8,412 bases of DNA. It comes from Fimiplasma intestinipullorum. GTDB lineage: Bacteria; Bacillota_I; Bacilli_A; Erysipelotrichales; Coprobacillaceae. The translations under genes were made by a program, and so were the position numbers. Position 1 is the first letter of the stretch. Each line of letters begins with the position of its first letter. The notes beneath the pieces were generated by a model. The model had not been told where the DNA came from, ran no database searches, and worked only from the letters and a program-made list of their open reading frames with translations. Of the stretch, positions 1 to 5,816 are shown in pieces. The stretch spans positions 1 through 8,412 of the forward strand of contig DVMJ01000111.1 in assembly GCA_018715065.1 (NCBI GenBank), written 5' to 3'.

Positions 1-46
1 ATGCATGCGTGAAAGGCATGTGAGTTAACCGTTTCTCCAACAGGCC
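1..46 (-). tRNA. tRNA-Glu (anticodon TTC), 3' part cut by window edge
   Basis: On the minus strand the acceptor 5' half GGCCTGT begins at 46, followed by a D-arm with GGTTAA and an anticodon arm CATGC / CTTTCAC / GCATG. The seven-base loop puts anticodon TTC at 13..11, so the tRNA reads glutamate codons. The variable loop, T-arm and acceptor 3' half lie outside the window. It follows tRNA-Asn after 8 bases (47..54), so the two are probably one transcript. The enzyme that charges it, gltX, is divergently encoded about 285 bases away. Confidence 0.88.
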
Positions 47-54
47 ACAAAAAA

Positions 55-130
55 TGGCGCTTGAAGTAGGACTCGAACCTACGACCGATCGGTTAACAGC
101 CGATTGCTCTACCAACTGAGCTATTCAAGC
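55..130 (-). tRNA. tRNA-Asn (anticodon GTT)
   Basis: A complete 76-nt cloverleaf including an encoded CCA (55..57). The acceptor stem GCTTGAA (130..124) pairs with TTCAAGC. There is a D-arm with GTTGGTA, an anticodon stem ATCGG/CCGAT around loop CTGTTAA, and a T-arm GTAGG/CCTAC with loop TTCGAGT. The anticodon GTT is at 97..95. A GUN anticodon makes it one of the four tRNAs that receive queuosine at position 34, which connects it to the salvage operon at 2499-3806. It is first in a minus-strand cluster with tRNA-Glu. Confidence 0.97.
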
Positions 131-162
131 AATTTGCATATGTTTTTACTGAACGCTCATAT

Positions 163-191
163 ATATTAGCATGTCCTTAAAGAAAAAGCAA
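163..191 (-). promoter_or_regulatory. Promoter of the tRNA-Asn/tRNA-Glu cluster
   Basis: On the minus strand a weak -35 TTGCTT (191..186), a 17-base spacer and -10 TAATAT (168..163) preceded by TGC, an extended -10. Transcription would begin near 156, about 26 bases before tRNA-Asn. Assigned by eye. Confidence 0.6.
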
Positions 192-275
192 GAATATATT
201 TCAAAAAAAATACTTTTTTGTCATCGCCGGTGAAAGACAGAATGAAAAAAGTCCGGAAAATGATGCCTCAGCACA

Positions 276-304
276 TTGATTATTTGATACGCTTAGGTTA
301 CAAT
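276..304 (+). promoter_or_regulatory. Promoter of gltX
   Basis: -35 TTGATT (276..281), a 17-base spacer and -10 TACAAT (299..304). A start near 311 leaves only about 20 bases of leader, enough for the ribosome binding site but not for a T-box or other leader switch. No other element was seen between 131 and 331 apart from this promoter and the divergent tRNA promoter. Confidence 0.65.
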
Positions 305-331
305 AGAAGGCGTGAAAAGAGGGATGAATAA

Positions 332-1777
332 ATGACAAAAACAAGAACACGATTTGCACCTAGTCCAACCGGGTATATGCATATCGGAAATCTACGTACT
401 GCCCTTTACGAATATCTGGTCGCTAAAAAAGATGGCGGCGATTTTGTGCTGAGAATCGAAGATACCGATCAGCAGCGTTATGTCGAAGGGGCTACAGATA
501 TTATTTATGATACGTTAAAAGCAGTGGGTCTCGAACATGATGAAGGACCGGATAAACCAGGTCCATACGGTCCTTATATCCAGTCCGAAAGATTGCCAAT
601 CTATCAGGAATACGCTAAAAAACTGGTAGAGTTAGGCGGTGCGCATTACTGCTTCTGTGATATGAATGATATTGAGAATCAGAAAGAAGAAGCCAGCAAG
701 GAAGGCAAGACGTATAAGTTTGCAGACCCTTGTCGTTTCCTGACGAAAGAAGAAGTACAGGCTAAATTAGATGCAGGCACGCCTTATGTCATCCGTCAGA
801 CCATCAACCCAATTGGTAAAACCAAGTTTCATGATGAAGTTTATGGTGATATTGAAGTCGATAATGACACATTGGATGAAGGTGTCTTACTCAAATCTGA
901 TGGCTATCCAACTTATAACTTCGCCAATGTGGTCGACGATCATTTGATGCATATTACGCATGTCGTACGTGGAAATGAATATTTATCTTCCACACCGAAG
1001 TATAATCTGATCTATGAAGCATTCGGCTGGGAGATTCCAACCTATATCCATGTAGCACCTGTCATGAAGGACGAAACACATAAGCTTTCTAAGCGTAACG
1101 GAGATGCTTCCTTCCAGGATCTGGTAGCCAAAGGTTATTTACCTGAAGCAATCCTGAACTACATCGCTTTACTTGGCTGGGCTCCAGAAACAGATCAGGA
1201 AATTTATTCCTTACCAGAACTCATCCAGGCATTCTCAGTTAATCGTCTGCATACAACACCTGCTATTTTTGATATTGATAAATTGACCTGGATGAACGGA
1301 ATTTATTTAAGACAGATGACTTTGGATGAATTCTGTGACATCTGTGTACCTTATTTAAAAGAGGTGGATGACCGCTTCAATAAACGTGAGATCTGTGAGA
1401 TCTTACAACCACGTGTGGCGGTGTTAAGTGAAATTCCTGAAATGGTTGATTTCTTTAATGCGTTACCGGCTTATGAAAATGATCTTTACATCAATAAGAA
1501 AATGAAGACCACGCTGGAAATTGCTTTAAAAGCACTGAATCTGGCGAAAGATCTTTTTGCTTCTATGGACGACTGGCAGATGGATCACATCCATGATGCG
1601 CTGATGAATCTGGCCAAGGAGCAGGGCATGAAAAATGGACAGCTCTTATTCCCATTGCGTGTTGCTTTGACAGGTAAAAAGTTTACACCTGGGGGAGCCA
1701 TTGAAATTTCGCATATCCTGGGCAAAGAAGAATCCATTCAGCGTATTGAAAAAGGAATTACCCAGTTAAGTGAATAA
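332..1777 (+). CDS. gltX: Glutamate--tRNA ligase (GluRS)
   Basis: Class I cytoplasmic aminoacyl-tRNA synthetase that attaches glutamate to tRNA-Glu using ATP. At 481 aa it is the usual length for bacterial GluRS. Visible motifs: the HIGH-type signature SPTGYMHIGNLRTAL (residues 11-25, HIGN variant); IEDTDQQRY (42-50) in the amino-acid site; a likely zinc-type knot with Cys107, Cys109, Tyr128 and Cys134; GYPTYNFANVVDDHLM (191-206), typical of GluRS; and the KMSKS-type loop KLSKR (251-255). The rest is the helical anticodon-binding region. The start is supported by a ribosome binding site AAAAGAGGG (315..323), 8 bases before the ATG. It is monocistronic: own promoter at 276-304 and terminator at 1818-1857. 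Whether it is discriminating, or also charges tRNA-Gln for GatCAB, cannot be read by eye. Confidence 0.98.
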   Translation: MTKTRTRFAPSPTGYMHIGNLRTALYEYLVAKKDGGDFVLRIEDTDQQRYVEGATDIIYDTLKAVGLEHDEGPDKPGPYGPYIQSERLPIYQEYAKKLVELGGAHYCFCDMNDIENQKEEASKEGKTYKFADPCRFLTKEEVQAKLDAGTPYVIRQTINPIGKTKFHDEVYGDIEVDNDTLDEGVLLKSDGYPTYNFANVVDDHLMHITHVVRGNEYLSSTPKYNLIYEAFGWEIPTYIHVAPVMKDETHKLSKRNGDASFQDLVAKGYLPEAILNYIALLGWAPETDQEIYSLPELIQAFSVNRLHTTPAIFDIDKLTWMNGIYLRQMTLDEFCDICVPYLKEVDDRFNKREICEILQPRVAVLSEIPEMVDFFNALPAYENDLYINKKMKTTLEIALKALNLAKDLFASMDDWQMDHIHDALMNLAKEQGMKNGQLLFPLRVALTGKKFTPGGAIEISHILGKEESIQRIEKGITQLSE

Positions 1778-1817
1778 AAAGCAAGTATGCGATGCTGCGA
1801 AGTATCTGTAAAAAGTC

Positions 1818-1857
1818 AAACCGACCTTTGTTCGTAACGATAGGTCGGTTTTTTATT
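1818..1857 (+). terminator. Intrinsic terminator of gltX, possibly bidirectional
   Basis: AAACCGACCT (1818..1827) pairs perfectly with AGGTCGGTTT (1842..1851) and is followed by TTTTATTT on the plus strand. On the minus strand the same stem is followed by TTTGACTTTTT, so it may also end the converging gene at 1928-2392. Confidence 0.9.
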
Positions 1858-1927
1858 TGAGGTACAGTTTTCAAAAGTCAGTGGATATGATTCGGGGTGT
1901 GGCGATCACTAAGGTCTTGATAAGGCA

Positions 1928-2392
1928 TCAAAGCCTTCGGATTGGGAAAAACATGTAATCTTTTCCGTTTGCCGGAGAGGAAAAATCATGAACGGCACCA
2001 ACCAAGGGCAGATGGTGATCCCTCATATAGTGGAGTACCTCTGAAAAGGTATTGTCATCTTCGACTTCGACATAAAGATATTCATAGCCTGGGATGGTCC
2101 ATTTCGTCCATCCCTCAGGGGCTTGGGCATCATTGTTACATTCGACACCCGCCAGATATAGTCCCTGGCTGAAGTTGGCTTCCCATGGTTGGTATGAATG
2201 AGAAAAATCGGACATGGCACCCCATATGCCAACTAAATGACCATTTTGATCTGTTTTAGCGAATGGTTGAACCTCACTGAAATGAGCGTTGGCATCCGCC
2301 CATAATTGTTGAATAAAACCTTGACCATCCAGGGTCGAACCTTCTTTACCGATGACGACAAAAGTTTTTTTTGTGCATTTTTCAATCTTCAT
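1928..2392 (-). CDS. GyrI-like / AraC-type effector-binding domain protein
   Basis: A 154-aa stand-alone protein of the GyrI-like small-molecule binding superfamily (the effector domain found at the C-terminus of AraC and MerR regulators), without a DNA-binding domain. Features typical of this family: a first strand ending VVIGKEGST, then VGIWGAMSDFS (about 54-64), GLYLAGVE (about 77-84), WTIPGYEYLYVEVE (about 97-110) and the C-terminal MFFPIRRL. Cytosolic; no signal peptide or membrane segment. The start is fixed by TGGAGGA (2405..2399), 6 bases upstream. It converges on gltX and follows the terminator of the queuosine operon, so it is probably transcribed alone. Relatives bind hydrophobic or cationic compounds; the ligand here is unknown. 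Confidence 0.82.
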   Translation of the reverse strand: MKIEKCTKKTFVVIGKEGSTLDGQGFIQQLWADANAHFSEVQPFAKTDQNGHLVGIWGAMSDFSHSYQPWEANFSQGLYLAGVECNNDAQAPEGWTKWTIPGYEYLYVEVEDDNTFSEVLHYMRDHHLPLVGAVHDFSSPANGKDYMFFPIRRL

Positions 2393-2423
2393 ATGAAATC
2401 CTCCAATCAGTCTGTTTAGTTAC

Positions 2424-2451
2424 ATCCTACCACACCACTCCAAAAATGCAA
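2424..2451 (-). promoter_or_regulatory. Possible promoter of the GyrI-like gene
   Basis: On the minus strand TTGCAT (2451..2446), a 16-base spacer and TAGGAT (2429..2424) preceded by TGG (extended -10). The -35 falls in the U-tract of the upstream operon's terminator. The -35 match is weak. Confidence 0.4.
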
Positions 2452-2487
2452 GAACAGCCACAGCAGAATGCACTGTTGTGGCTGTTC
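2442..2487 (-). terminator. Intrinsic terminator of the queuosine salvage operon
   Basis: A 15-bp stem with one non-Watson-Crick position: GAACAGCCACAGCAG (2452..2466) and CTGTTGTGGCTGTTC (2473..2487) around a 6-base loop. On the minus strand it is followed by TTGCATTTTT. It sits 11 bases beyond the radical SAM stop codon. Confidence 0.9.
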
Positions 2488-2498
2488 GTCGTTTTAAA

Positions 2499-3188
2499 TT
2501 AATCGCCGACCCCAAAATCGGTAGGCTCATCCAGATAATCATAGCGTGGATCTTCCTTTAAATAGGCATAGGTTTGTTTAAACCAGTCGATCAGTGCCTG
2601 ATCGCGCTTGATTGGGGTGGTGTTGTTGCGATAAAGGGAGATCGTACCGTGTTCAAAAGAGGATGTCAGAATCGCCATATCGCGCTCGATCATGGCTTTG
2701 GTCTGCCCCTGGATCCCGACCATTAGACAGGGGGAGTCCACCCATGTCTTGAGTTCCTCGATACTTTGAAAATGAACGTTCTTGTTCAGAACGCGATTTC
2801 GGAAATCGTCATCAAAGGTCTCTATGCCGCTTTTGATAATGACCCGGATACCTAGCTGTTTTTTGAAGTCCGCAATTTTCTGTCGATGCAAATAATGAGA
2901 TTCAATGTAGAGCGTGTGGATTTTTTTGGTTTGGATCAGTGTGAAGATCTCTTCGATGGTTTGAGATGGCAATTCGAAAAAACTGGCGGAATCAATGACT
3001 TCCAATACGCCATACTCACCGGTGATCTGGGAGAGTACCTCATGGTTCAGTGCAGCCATATGGGTCTCGTCCCGGTCGTTATCCAGAATATAATCGCAAA
3101 AACGACATTTTGACCAGAGACAGGGGAATGCTTTTAATAAAACAATCTCTCGACAATCTTTTTGGGTAATTTTACTGTATCTTTGCAT
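2499..3188 (-). CDS. queL: Small radical SAM protein, QueL-like queuine lyase
   Basis: A 229-aa radical SAM protein. The cluster-binding cysteines are Cys23, Cys28 and Cys31 in FPCLWSKCRFC, a CX4CX2C spacing rather than the usual CX3CX2C. Further radical SAM features are VIDSASFFELP (about 63-73) and IKSGIETFDDDFRNRVL (about 117-133). In Clostridioides difficile and gut Firmicutes, a small radical SAM subgroup (QueL) cleaves queuine to preQ1 and is linked to the ECF S component QrtT. This gene overlaps a QrtT-like gene by 17 bases behind a preQ1-type riboswitch, so the same role is inferred: preQ1 is regenerated in the cytosol for tRNA-guanine transglycosylase. A GAAAGGAAG site lies about 11 bases upstream, inside the preceding gene, suggesting translational coupling. 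The family assignment rests on context and motifs, not a search. Confidence 0.8.
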   Translation of the reverse strand: MQRYSKITQKDCREIVLLKAFPCLWSKCRFCDYILDNDRDETHMAALNHEVLSQITGEYGVLEVIDSASFFELPSQTIEEIFTLIQTKKIHTLYIESHYLHRQKIADFKKQLGIRVIIKSGIETFDDDFRNRVLNKNVHFQSIEELKTWVDSPCLMVGIQGQTKAMIERDMAILTSSFEHGTISLYRNNTTPIKRDQALIDWFKQTYAYLKEDPRYDYLDEPTDFGVGD

Positions 3189-3717
3189 AAATGGTCATTC
3201 TTCCTTTCATCTGCTGACTGACTTTTTGACTGATGAAAACAGCCAGCCCTTTATCTAAACAGTCACTGATGATCTGTGTGAATAAGACGGACATGGTCAA
3301 AGAGAGACCGGTTTTATTCAGCAGGATCACCAGATACGTAGAAGCGGACGAGGTTAAGCCGCCAAAGACAAGCGCAGTGACCAGCGAACTGGCCAGCGCT
3401 GTTGGGAATCCACAAAGTAGGATGAGGGGCCCTTTGAGACCTGAACGCGCAATCAGGCTCGCACTGAGCGCCGTCGTGATCTGGACAGGTGCATAATATA
3501 AAGAGTAGTAATCAAAGGTCACACCGGATAGCAGACTACCACATACACCAGTCACGATGGCATATTTTGGGCCAAATAAAAAAGCGATGAGGATCGTTCC
3601 CATTGAGTCTAAATAAATAGGGATCCTGAACAGACTCGCTATCAGTGCACCTACGACATTGAGAGCGATTCCTAAACTCATCAGTGACATTTTAAAGATC
3701 ATTGCATTTTTTTTCAT
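3172..3717 (-). CDS. qrtT: ECF transporter S component, QrtT-like (queuine/queuosine uptake)
   Basis: A 181-aa integral membrane substrate-binding (S) subunit of an energy-coupling factor importer. It needs the shared EcfA1, EcfA2 and EcfT energising module, which is not in this window. About six hydrophobic segments are visible, with the S-component pattern IPIYLDSMGTILIAFLFGP early and a polar DCLDKGLAVF near the end. I place the start at 3717, not at an ATG 30 bases upstream: AAAGGA (3730..3725) lies 7 bases before 3717, while the upstream ATG lies inside the riboswitch terminator stem. Queuine is the inferred substrate, because the next gene resembles queuine lyase and a preQ1-type aptamer controls the operon. 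A related QueT-type role (preQ1 or preQ0 uptake) cannot be excluded. Confidence 0.82.
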   Translation of the reverse strand: MKKNAMIFKMSLMSLGIALNVVGALIASLFRIPIYLDSMGTILIAFLFGPKYAIVTGVCGSLLSGVTFDYYSLYYAPVQITTALSASLIARSGLKGPLILLCGFPTALASSLVTALVFGGLTSSASTYLVILLNKTGLSLTMSVLFTQIISDCLDKGLAVFISQKVSQQMKGRMTIYAKIQ

Positions 3718-3724
3718 TTTCGTT

Positions 3725-3730
3725 TCCTTT
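3725..3730 (-). promoter_or_regulatory. Ribosome binding site deciding the qrtT start
   Basis: AAAGGA on the minus strand, 7 bases before the ATG at 3717 and just beyond the riboswitch terminator's U run. This is the reason for rejecting the ATG at 3747, which has no such site. Confidence 0.8.
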
Positions 3731-3737
3731 CCGGACG

Positions 3738-3763
3738 AAAAAAGCATGCCAAAAGGACATGCT
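3738..3763 (-). terminator. Riboswitch-controlled terminator (with competing antiterminator)
   Basis: On the minus strand AGCATG-T-CC (3763..3755) pairs with GG-CATGCT (3750..3743) around loop TTTT, with one bulged T, followed by six T (3743..3738). The bases ATGTCC (3760..3755) can instead pair with GGACAT (3770..3765). Those bases adjoin the GGG at 3771..3769 that the aptamer uses in its pseudoknot. The two hairpins are mutually exclusive, the design of a transcription attenuator that is OFF with ligand. Confidence 0.8.
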
Positions 3764-3768
3764 GATGT

Positions 3769-3806
3769 CCCGTAGTATTTTTAGGCTTGGAGGGTTTCGA
3801 ACAAGC
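3769..3806 (-). promoter_or_regulatory. preQ1-I class riboswitch aptamer
   Basis: The minus strand shows stem P1 GCTTG (3806..3802) with CAAGC (3789..3785), enclosing a 12-base loop TTCGAAACCCTC. An A-rich tail CTAAAAATACTACGGG (3784..3769) follows. The well-known Bacillus preQ1-I aptamer likewise has a 5-bp P1, a 12-base loop starting UUC and ending in C just before the P1 3' strand (the preQ1-pairing position), and a tail of consecutive As. The P2 pseudoknot would pair loop TTCG (3801..3798) with tail CGGG (3772..3769), with wobbles. It lies about 11 bases after the predicted transcription start and before a terminator. The genes behind it are a transporter and a radical SAM protein of queuosine salvage, which fits preQ1 as ligand. 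Confidence 0.82.
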
Positions 3807-3823
3807 ATTCAATTGTCTTTCCT

Positions 3824-3852
3824 ATCATACCTGATTTGGGTCTCTTTGTCAA
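3824..3852 (-). promoter_or_regulatory. Promoter of the qrtT-queL operon
   Basis: On the minus strand a consensus TTGACA (3852..3847), a 17-base spacer and TATGAT (3829..3824). Start expected near 3817, just before the aptamer. A strong promoter fits control mainly by the riboswitch. Confidence 0.85.
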
Positions 3853-3946
3853 ATGGAGGATGATTCAGACAGGGAACAAAAAACGTTATATATTGAGAAA
3901 TTATTCTCATGAATATGAAACTTTTTGGTGCATTGGAAAAAGTTTG

Positions 3947-3955
3947 TGTTATAAT
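3947..3955 (+). promoter_or_regulatory. Extended -10 promoter of the ATP-grasp gene
   Basis: TGTTATAAT: a TGn extension and a consensus TATAAT at 3950..3955. No good -35 at the ideal distance (TTGGTG at 3925 gives a 19-base spacer), as is common for extended -10 promoters. It diverges from the qrtT promoter. Confidence 0.65.
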
Positions 3956-3991
3956 GATACTGTCTTTTTAAAAAAAGGGAGTGTGCAGTGA

Positions 3992-4897
3992 ATGTCTATT
4001 TTGGGTTTTTTATTTAATTGCTGTGAACACGATACGACTTTACCCGACGCATCCTATCAGGAAGAATATGATACGCTGGTAAAAAGGGGGGTACGTGTTT
4101 TTCTATTTGATCTTGCTCAGTTAGAAAAGAAGGAACCTATTGTTTTGCCGAAGACATTGGAAAAAATTTATCTGATCTATCGAGGCTGGATGTTGAGTGA
4201 GGAGCAGTATGATACGTTGTATGAGACGTTGCTCGAACAGAAATATCAAATGGTCGTTGATCCTTATCAGTATCGTGAATGCCATTATTTAGATTACTGG
4301 TATACGAAATTAAGTCGATTAACGGCTAAATCGGTATATAGTCATGGAATACCTTCGGATGAGAGCATTCAGCAAATGCTGTCTAAGTTTGGTAATCAGC
4401 CGATTATTGTTAAAGATTATGTCAAGAGCCGTAAACATGAATGGTATGAGTCTTGCTTTATCGAAGATGCGTCAAATACAGAGGACGCGATGAAGATCAT
4501 CCATAATTTTATTGAACGCCAGGGTGACAAATTTTCGGGTGGTCTGGTCTTGCGTGAGTATCTGGATATCAATAAGAACGGTGTCCATTTTAAAAATCAT
4601 TTGCCTGTGACTGAAGAAGTACGGATATTCTGCTATAAAAATGACCCAATCTGCTTTATTTCATATTGGTCAGGAGATATGTGGCAGATGGACCGAGCTT
4701 TTTTGGATATCATCGATAGATGTGCTGTACTTGAGAGTCCGTTTTATACGATTGATCTAGCCCGCACGAATAGCGGAAAATGGGTGCTGATTGAAGTCGG
4801 GGATGGCCAGATCTCTCATCTGCGCGGCTATGATGTGGGTCGCTTCTATGATGGCTTTTTATCTTTATTAATGCGTGACTATGATTTATATATGTAG
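3992..4897 (+). CDS. ATP-grasp protein of the R2K clade, function unknown
   Basis: A 301-aa predicted ATP-grasp ligase. The ATP-binding half shows PIIVKDYVKSRKHEW (137-151, with Lys141 and Lys145) and LVLREYLD (185-192, Arg189). The catalytic half shows EEVRIFCY (208-215), FYTIDLAR (251-258) and WVLIEVGDGQISHL (264-277), with the acidic and polar residues that bind magnesium in ATP-grasp enzymes. The conserved Arg and Lys pattern is that of the R2K clade related to eukaryotic CDC123. Members are predicted to link amino acids or peptides to proteins, but substrates are mostly unknown. The N-terminal 130 residues look like a partner-binding region. AAAGGGAG (3974..3981) precedes the ATG by 10 bases. 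Cytosolic. It sits upstream of a small membrane protein across a 78-base gap containing a terminator-like hairpin. Confidence 0.8.
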   Translation: MSILGFLFNCCEHDTTLPDASYQEEYDTLVKRGVRVFLFDLAQLEKKEPIVLPKTLEKIYLIYRGWMLSEEQYDTLYETLLEQKYQMVVDPYQYRECHYLDYWYTKLSRLTAKSVYSHGIPSDESIQQMLSKFGNQPIIVKDYVKSRKHEWYESCFIEDASNTEDAMKIIHNFIERQGDKFSGGLVLREYLDINKNGVHFKNHLPVTEEVRIFCYKNDPICFISYWSGDMWQMDRAFLDIIDRCAVLESPFYTIDLARTNSGKWVLIEVGDGQISHLRGYDVGRFYDGFLSLLMRDYDLYM

Positions 4898-4911
4898 TTA
4901 GACTTGTTGGA

Positions 4912-4956
4912 TTCCTTCCTGATCTGTTTAAACAGATCGGTGAAGGAAATTTTTTT
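4912..4956 (+). terminator. Terminator-like hairpin between the ATP-grasp and membrane protein genes
   Basis: TTCCTTC-CT-GATCTG (4912..4926) pairs with CAGATC-GG-T-GAAGGAA (4933..4948): about 15 pairs with one bulged T, a TTTAAA loop and a run of seven T (4950..4956). It ends 5 bases before the ribosome binding site of the next gene, so no promoter fits between. The downstream gene must be read through this hairpin. Confidence 0.85.
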
Positions 4957-4961
4957 CAGAT

Positions 4962-4967
4962 AAGGGG
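4962..4967 (+). promoter_or_regulatory. Ribosome binding site deciding the membrane protein start
   Basis: AAGGGG, 8 bases before ATG 4976. The in-frame GTG three codons upstream (4967) overlaps this site and has no room for its own. Confidence 0.75.
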
Positions 4968-4975
4968 TGAGTGAC

Positions 4976-5503
4976 ATGAAAAAATGGCTAGGTTTTTTAG
5001 TCATTCCTTTTTTGAGCTTGGCCTATGCTTTTCAGGCTCCACTGCTTCAGGAGAATTTTACCGGTATTGCCAACAAGTTTCATCAGATTCCTTTTCTTTT
5101 TGGCTGGAGTATCTTAGTAGGCGTATATAATTACGTCCTTTCGATGCAGCTTTTCCAGCGTTATGGCTGGAAGCCTAGTTATCTTCAAACAGTGGCGTTC
5201 ATTGCCGTCATGCTTTGTGTTTTGAATCCCCTGATTCCTTATCAGGAATCAAGGCCGCATCTAGCGAGCCTGCATGTTCTTTTTTCTATGCTGTCCTGTG
5301 TGTTGTTTTTAGCGCTGCATTTGCTTTTTTTAGGTTATTTGAGTACAGTGGATCTGGATCTATATCAAAAAAATCAAAAACGTCTGACCTTGATCGTGGT
5401 GACACTTGTTTTGCTGCTGTTTTGTTTTGGATCCATCAACTCGCTTATAGAATGTATGATTGTCATTTGGATGAATATATATATGCTGCGCTTTGAAGTT
5501 TAA
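4976..5503 (+). CDS. Polytopic membrane protein, unknown function
   Basis: A 175-aa integral membrane protein with about six hydrophobic segments (roughly residues 4-20, 38-59, 70-88, 99-122, 136-152 and 154-172) and short polar loops. The most charged loop is LYQKNQKRL (129-137). The motif HLASLHVLFSMLSCVLFLALHLLF (about 95-118) has spaced histidines in or near a membrane helix, loosely recalling small DUF998-like proteins, but I do not recognise the family. It has no catalytic or transport signature. It follows the ATP-grasp gene on the same strand across a terminator-like hairpin, so it may be a partly expressed second gene of that unit. No clear terminator follows it. Confidence 0.75.
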   Translation: MKKWLGFLVIPFLSLAYAFQAPLLQENFTGIANKFHQIPFLFGWSILVGVYNYVLSMQLFQRYGWKPSYLQTVAFIAVMLCVLNPLIPYQESRPHLASLHVLFSMLSCVLFLALHLLFLGYLSTVDLDLYQKNQKRLTLIVVTLVLLLFCFGSINSLIECMIVIWMNIYMLRFEV

Positions 5504-5542
5504 TTTAAAAATGAAAAAATCGTGAAATTTATAAAAAAAGTC

Positions 5543-5571
5543 TTTACAAACACGAGTAGATATTGTAAAAT
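5543..5571 (+). promoter_or_regulatory. Promoter of tRNA-His
   Basis: -35 TTTACA (5543..5548), a 17-base spacer and -10 TAAAAT (5566..5571). Start near 5578, about 27 bases before the tRNA; the leader contains the pair CTTGCCT / AGGCAAG (5576..5582 and 5590..5596). Confidence 0.75.
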
Positions 5572-5604
5572 ACTTCTTGCCTGAGATGAAAGGCAAGAAA
5601 TTCT

Positions 5605-5682
5605 GGCGGATGTGGCGAAGTGGTTAACGCACCGGATTGTGGCTCCGGCATTTCGTGGGTTCGATTCCCATCGTCCGCCCCA
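5605..5682 (+). tRNA. tRNA-His (anticodon GTG)
   Basis: A complete 78-nt gene including the histidine-specific extra G(-1) at 5605, opposite discriminator C73 (5679), and an encoded CCA (5680..5682). The acceptor stem GCGGATG (5606..5612) pairs with CGTCCGC (5672..5678) with one wobble. The anticodon stem CCGGA/TCCGG surrounds loop TTGTGGC, with GTG at 5639..5641. Like tRNA-Asn it is a queuosine substrate (GUN anticodon). Gene content turns AT-rich and accessory directly downstream, as often happens at tRNA genes. Confidence 0.97.
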
Positions 5683-5717
5683 TTTTTAATAAAAAAATAA
5701 GGCTAATTTAGTATATA

Positions 5718-5755
5718 TTGAATGTTTGGTAAACTTCATATATTCGGACATTCAA
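5718..5755. repeat. Inverted repeat downstream of tRNA-His
   Basis: TTGAATGT (5718..5725) and ACATTCAA (5748..5755) form an 8-bp perfect stem around 22 bases. A competing small hairpin GTTT/AAAC lies at 5724..5734. It is not followed directly by a T run, so its role is unclear; a (TA)n and poly-T tract comes later (about 5786-5814). Nothing else was recognised between 5683 and 5816. Confidence 0.4.
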
Positions 5756-5816
5756 ATACAGACTTACTTTATTGGAAAACCTATTTATATATATATATTT
5801 TTTTTTATTTTTTTGT

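Noticed and set aside
1922..1937. AAGGC / GCCTT hairpin at the 3' end of the GyrI-like gene
   Set aside because: It overlaps the stop codon region and has no following T run on either strand, so it is not a terminator.
1942..2232. Open frames of about 70-76 aa overlapping the GyrI-like gene
   Set aside because: They are other-frame readings of a clearly coding gene, with no ribosome binding sites or recognisable protein features.
3718..3747. Upstream in-frame ATG at 3747 for the QrtT-like protein (10 extra residues)
   Set aside because: It lies in the riboswitch terminator stem and lacks a ribosome binding site, while 3717 has AAAGGA at 7 bases. The extra residues (MLFSSGKETK) do not fit an S component start.
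4967..4975. GTG start at 4967 for the membrane protein
   Set aside because: It overlaps the AAGGGG ribosome binding site that suits the ATG at 4976.
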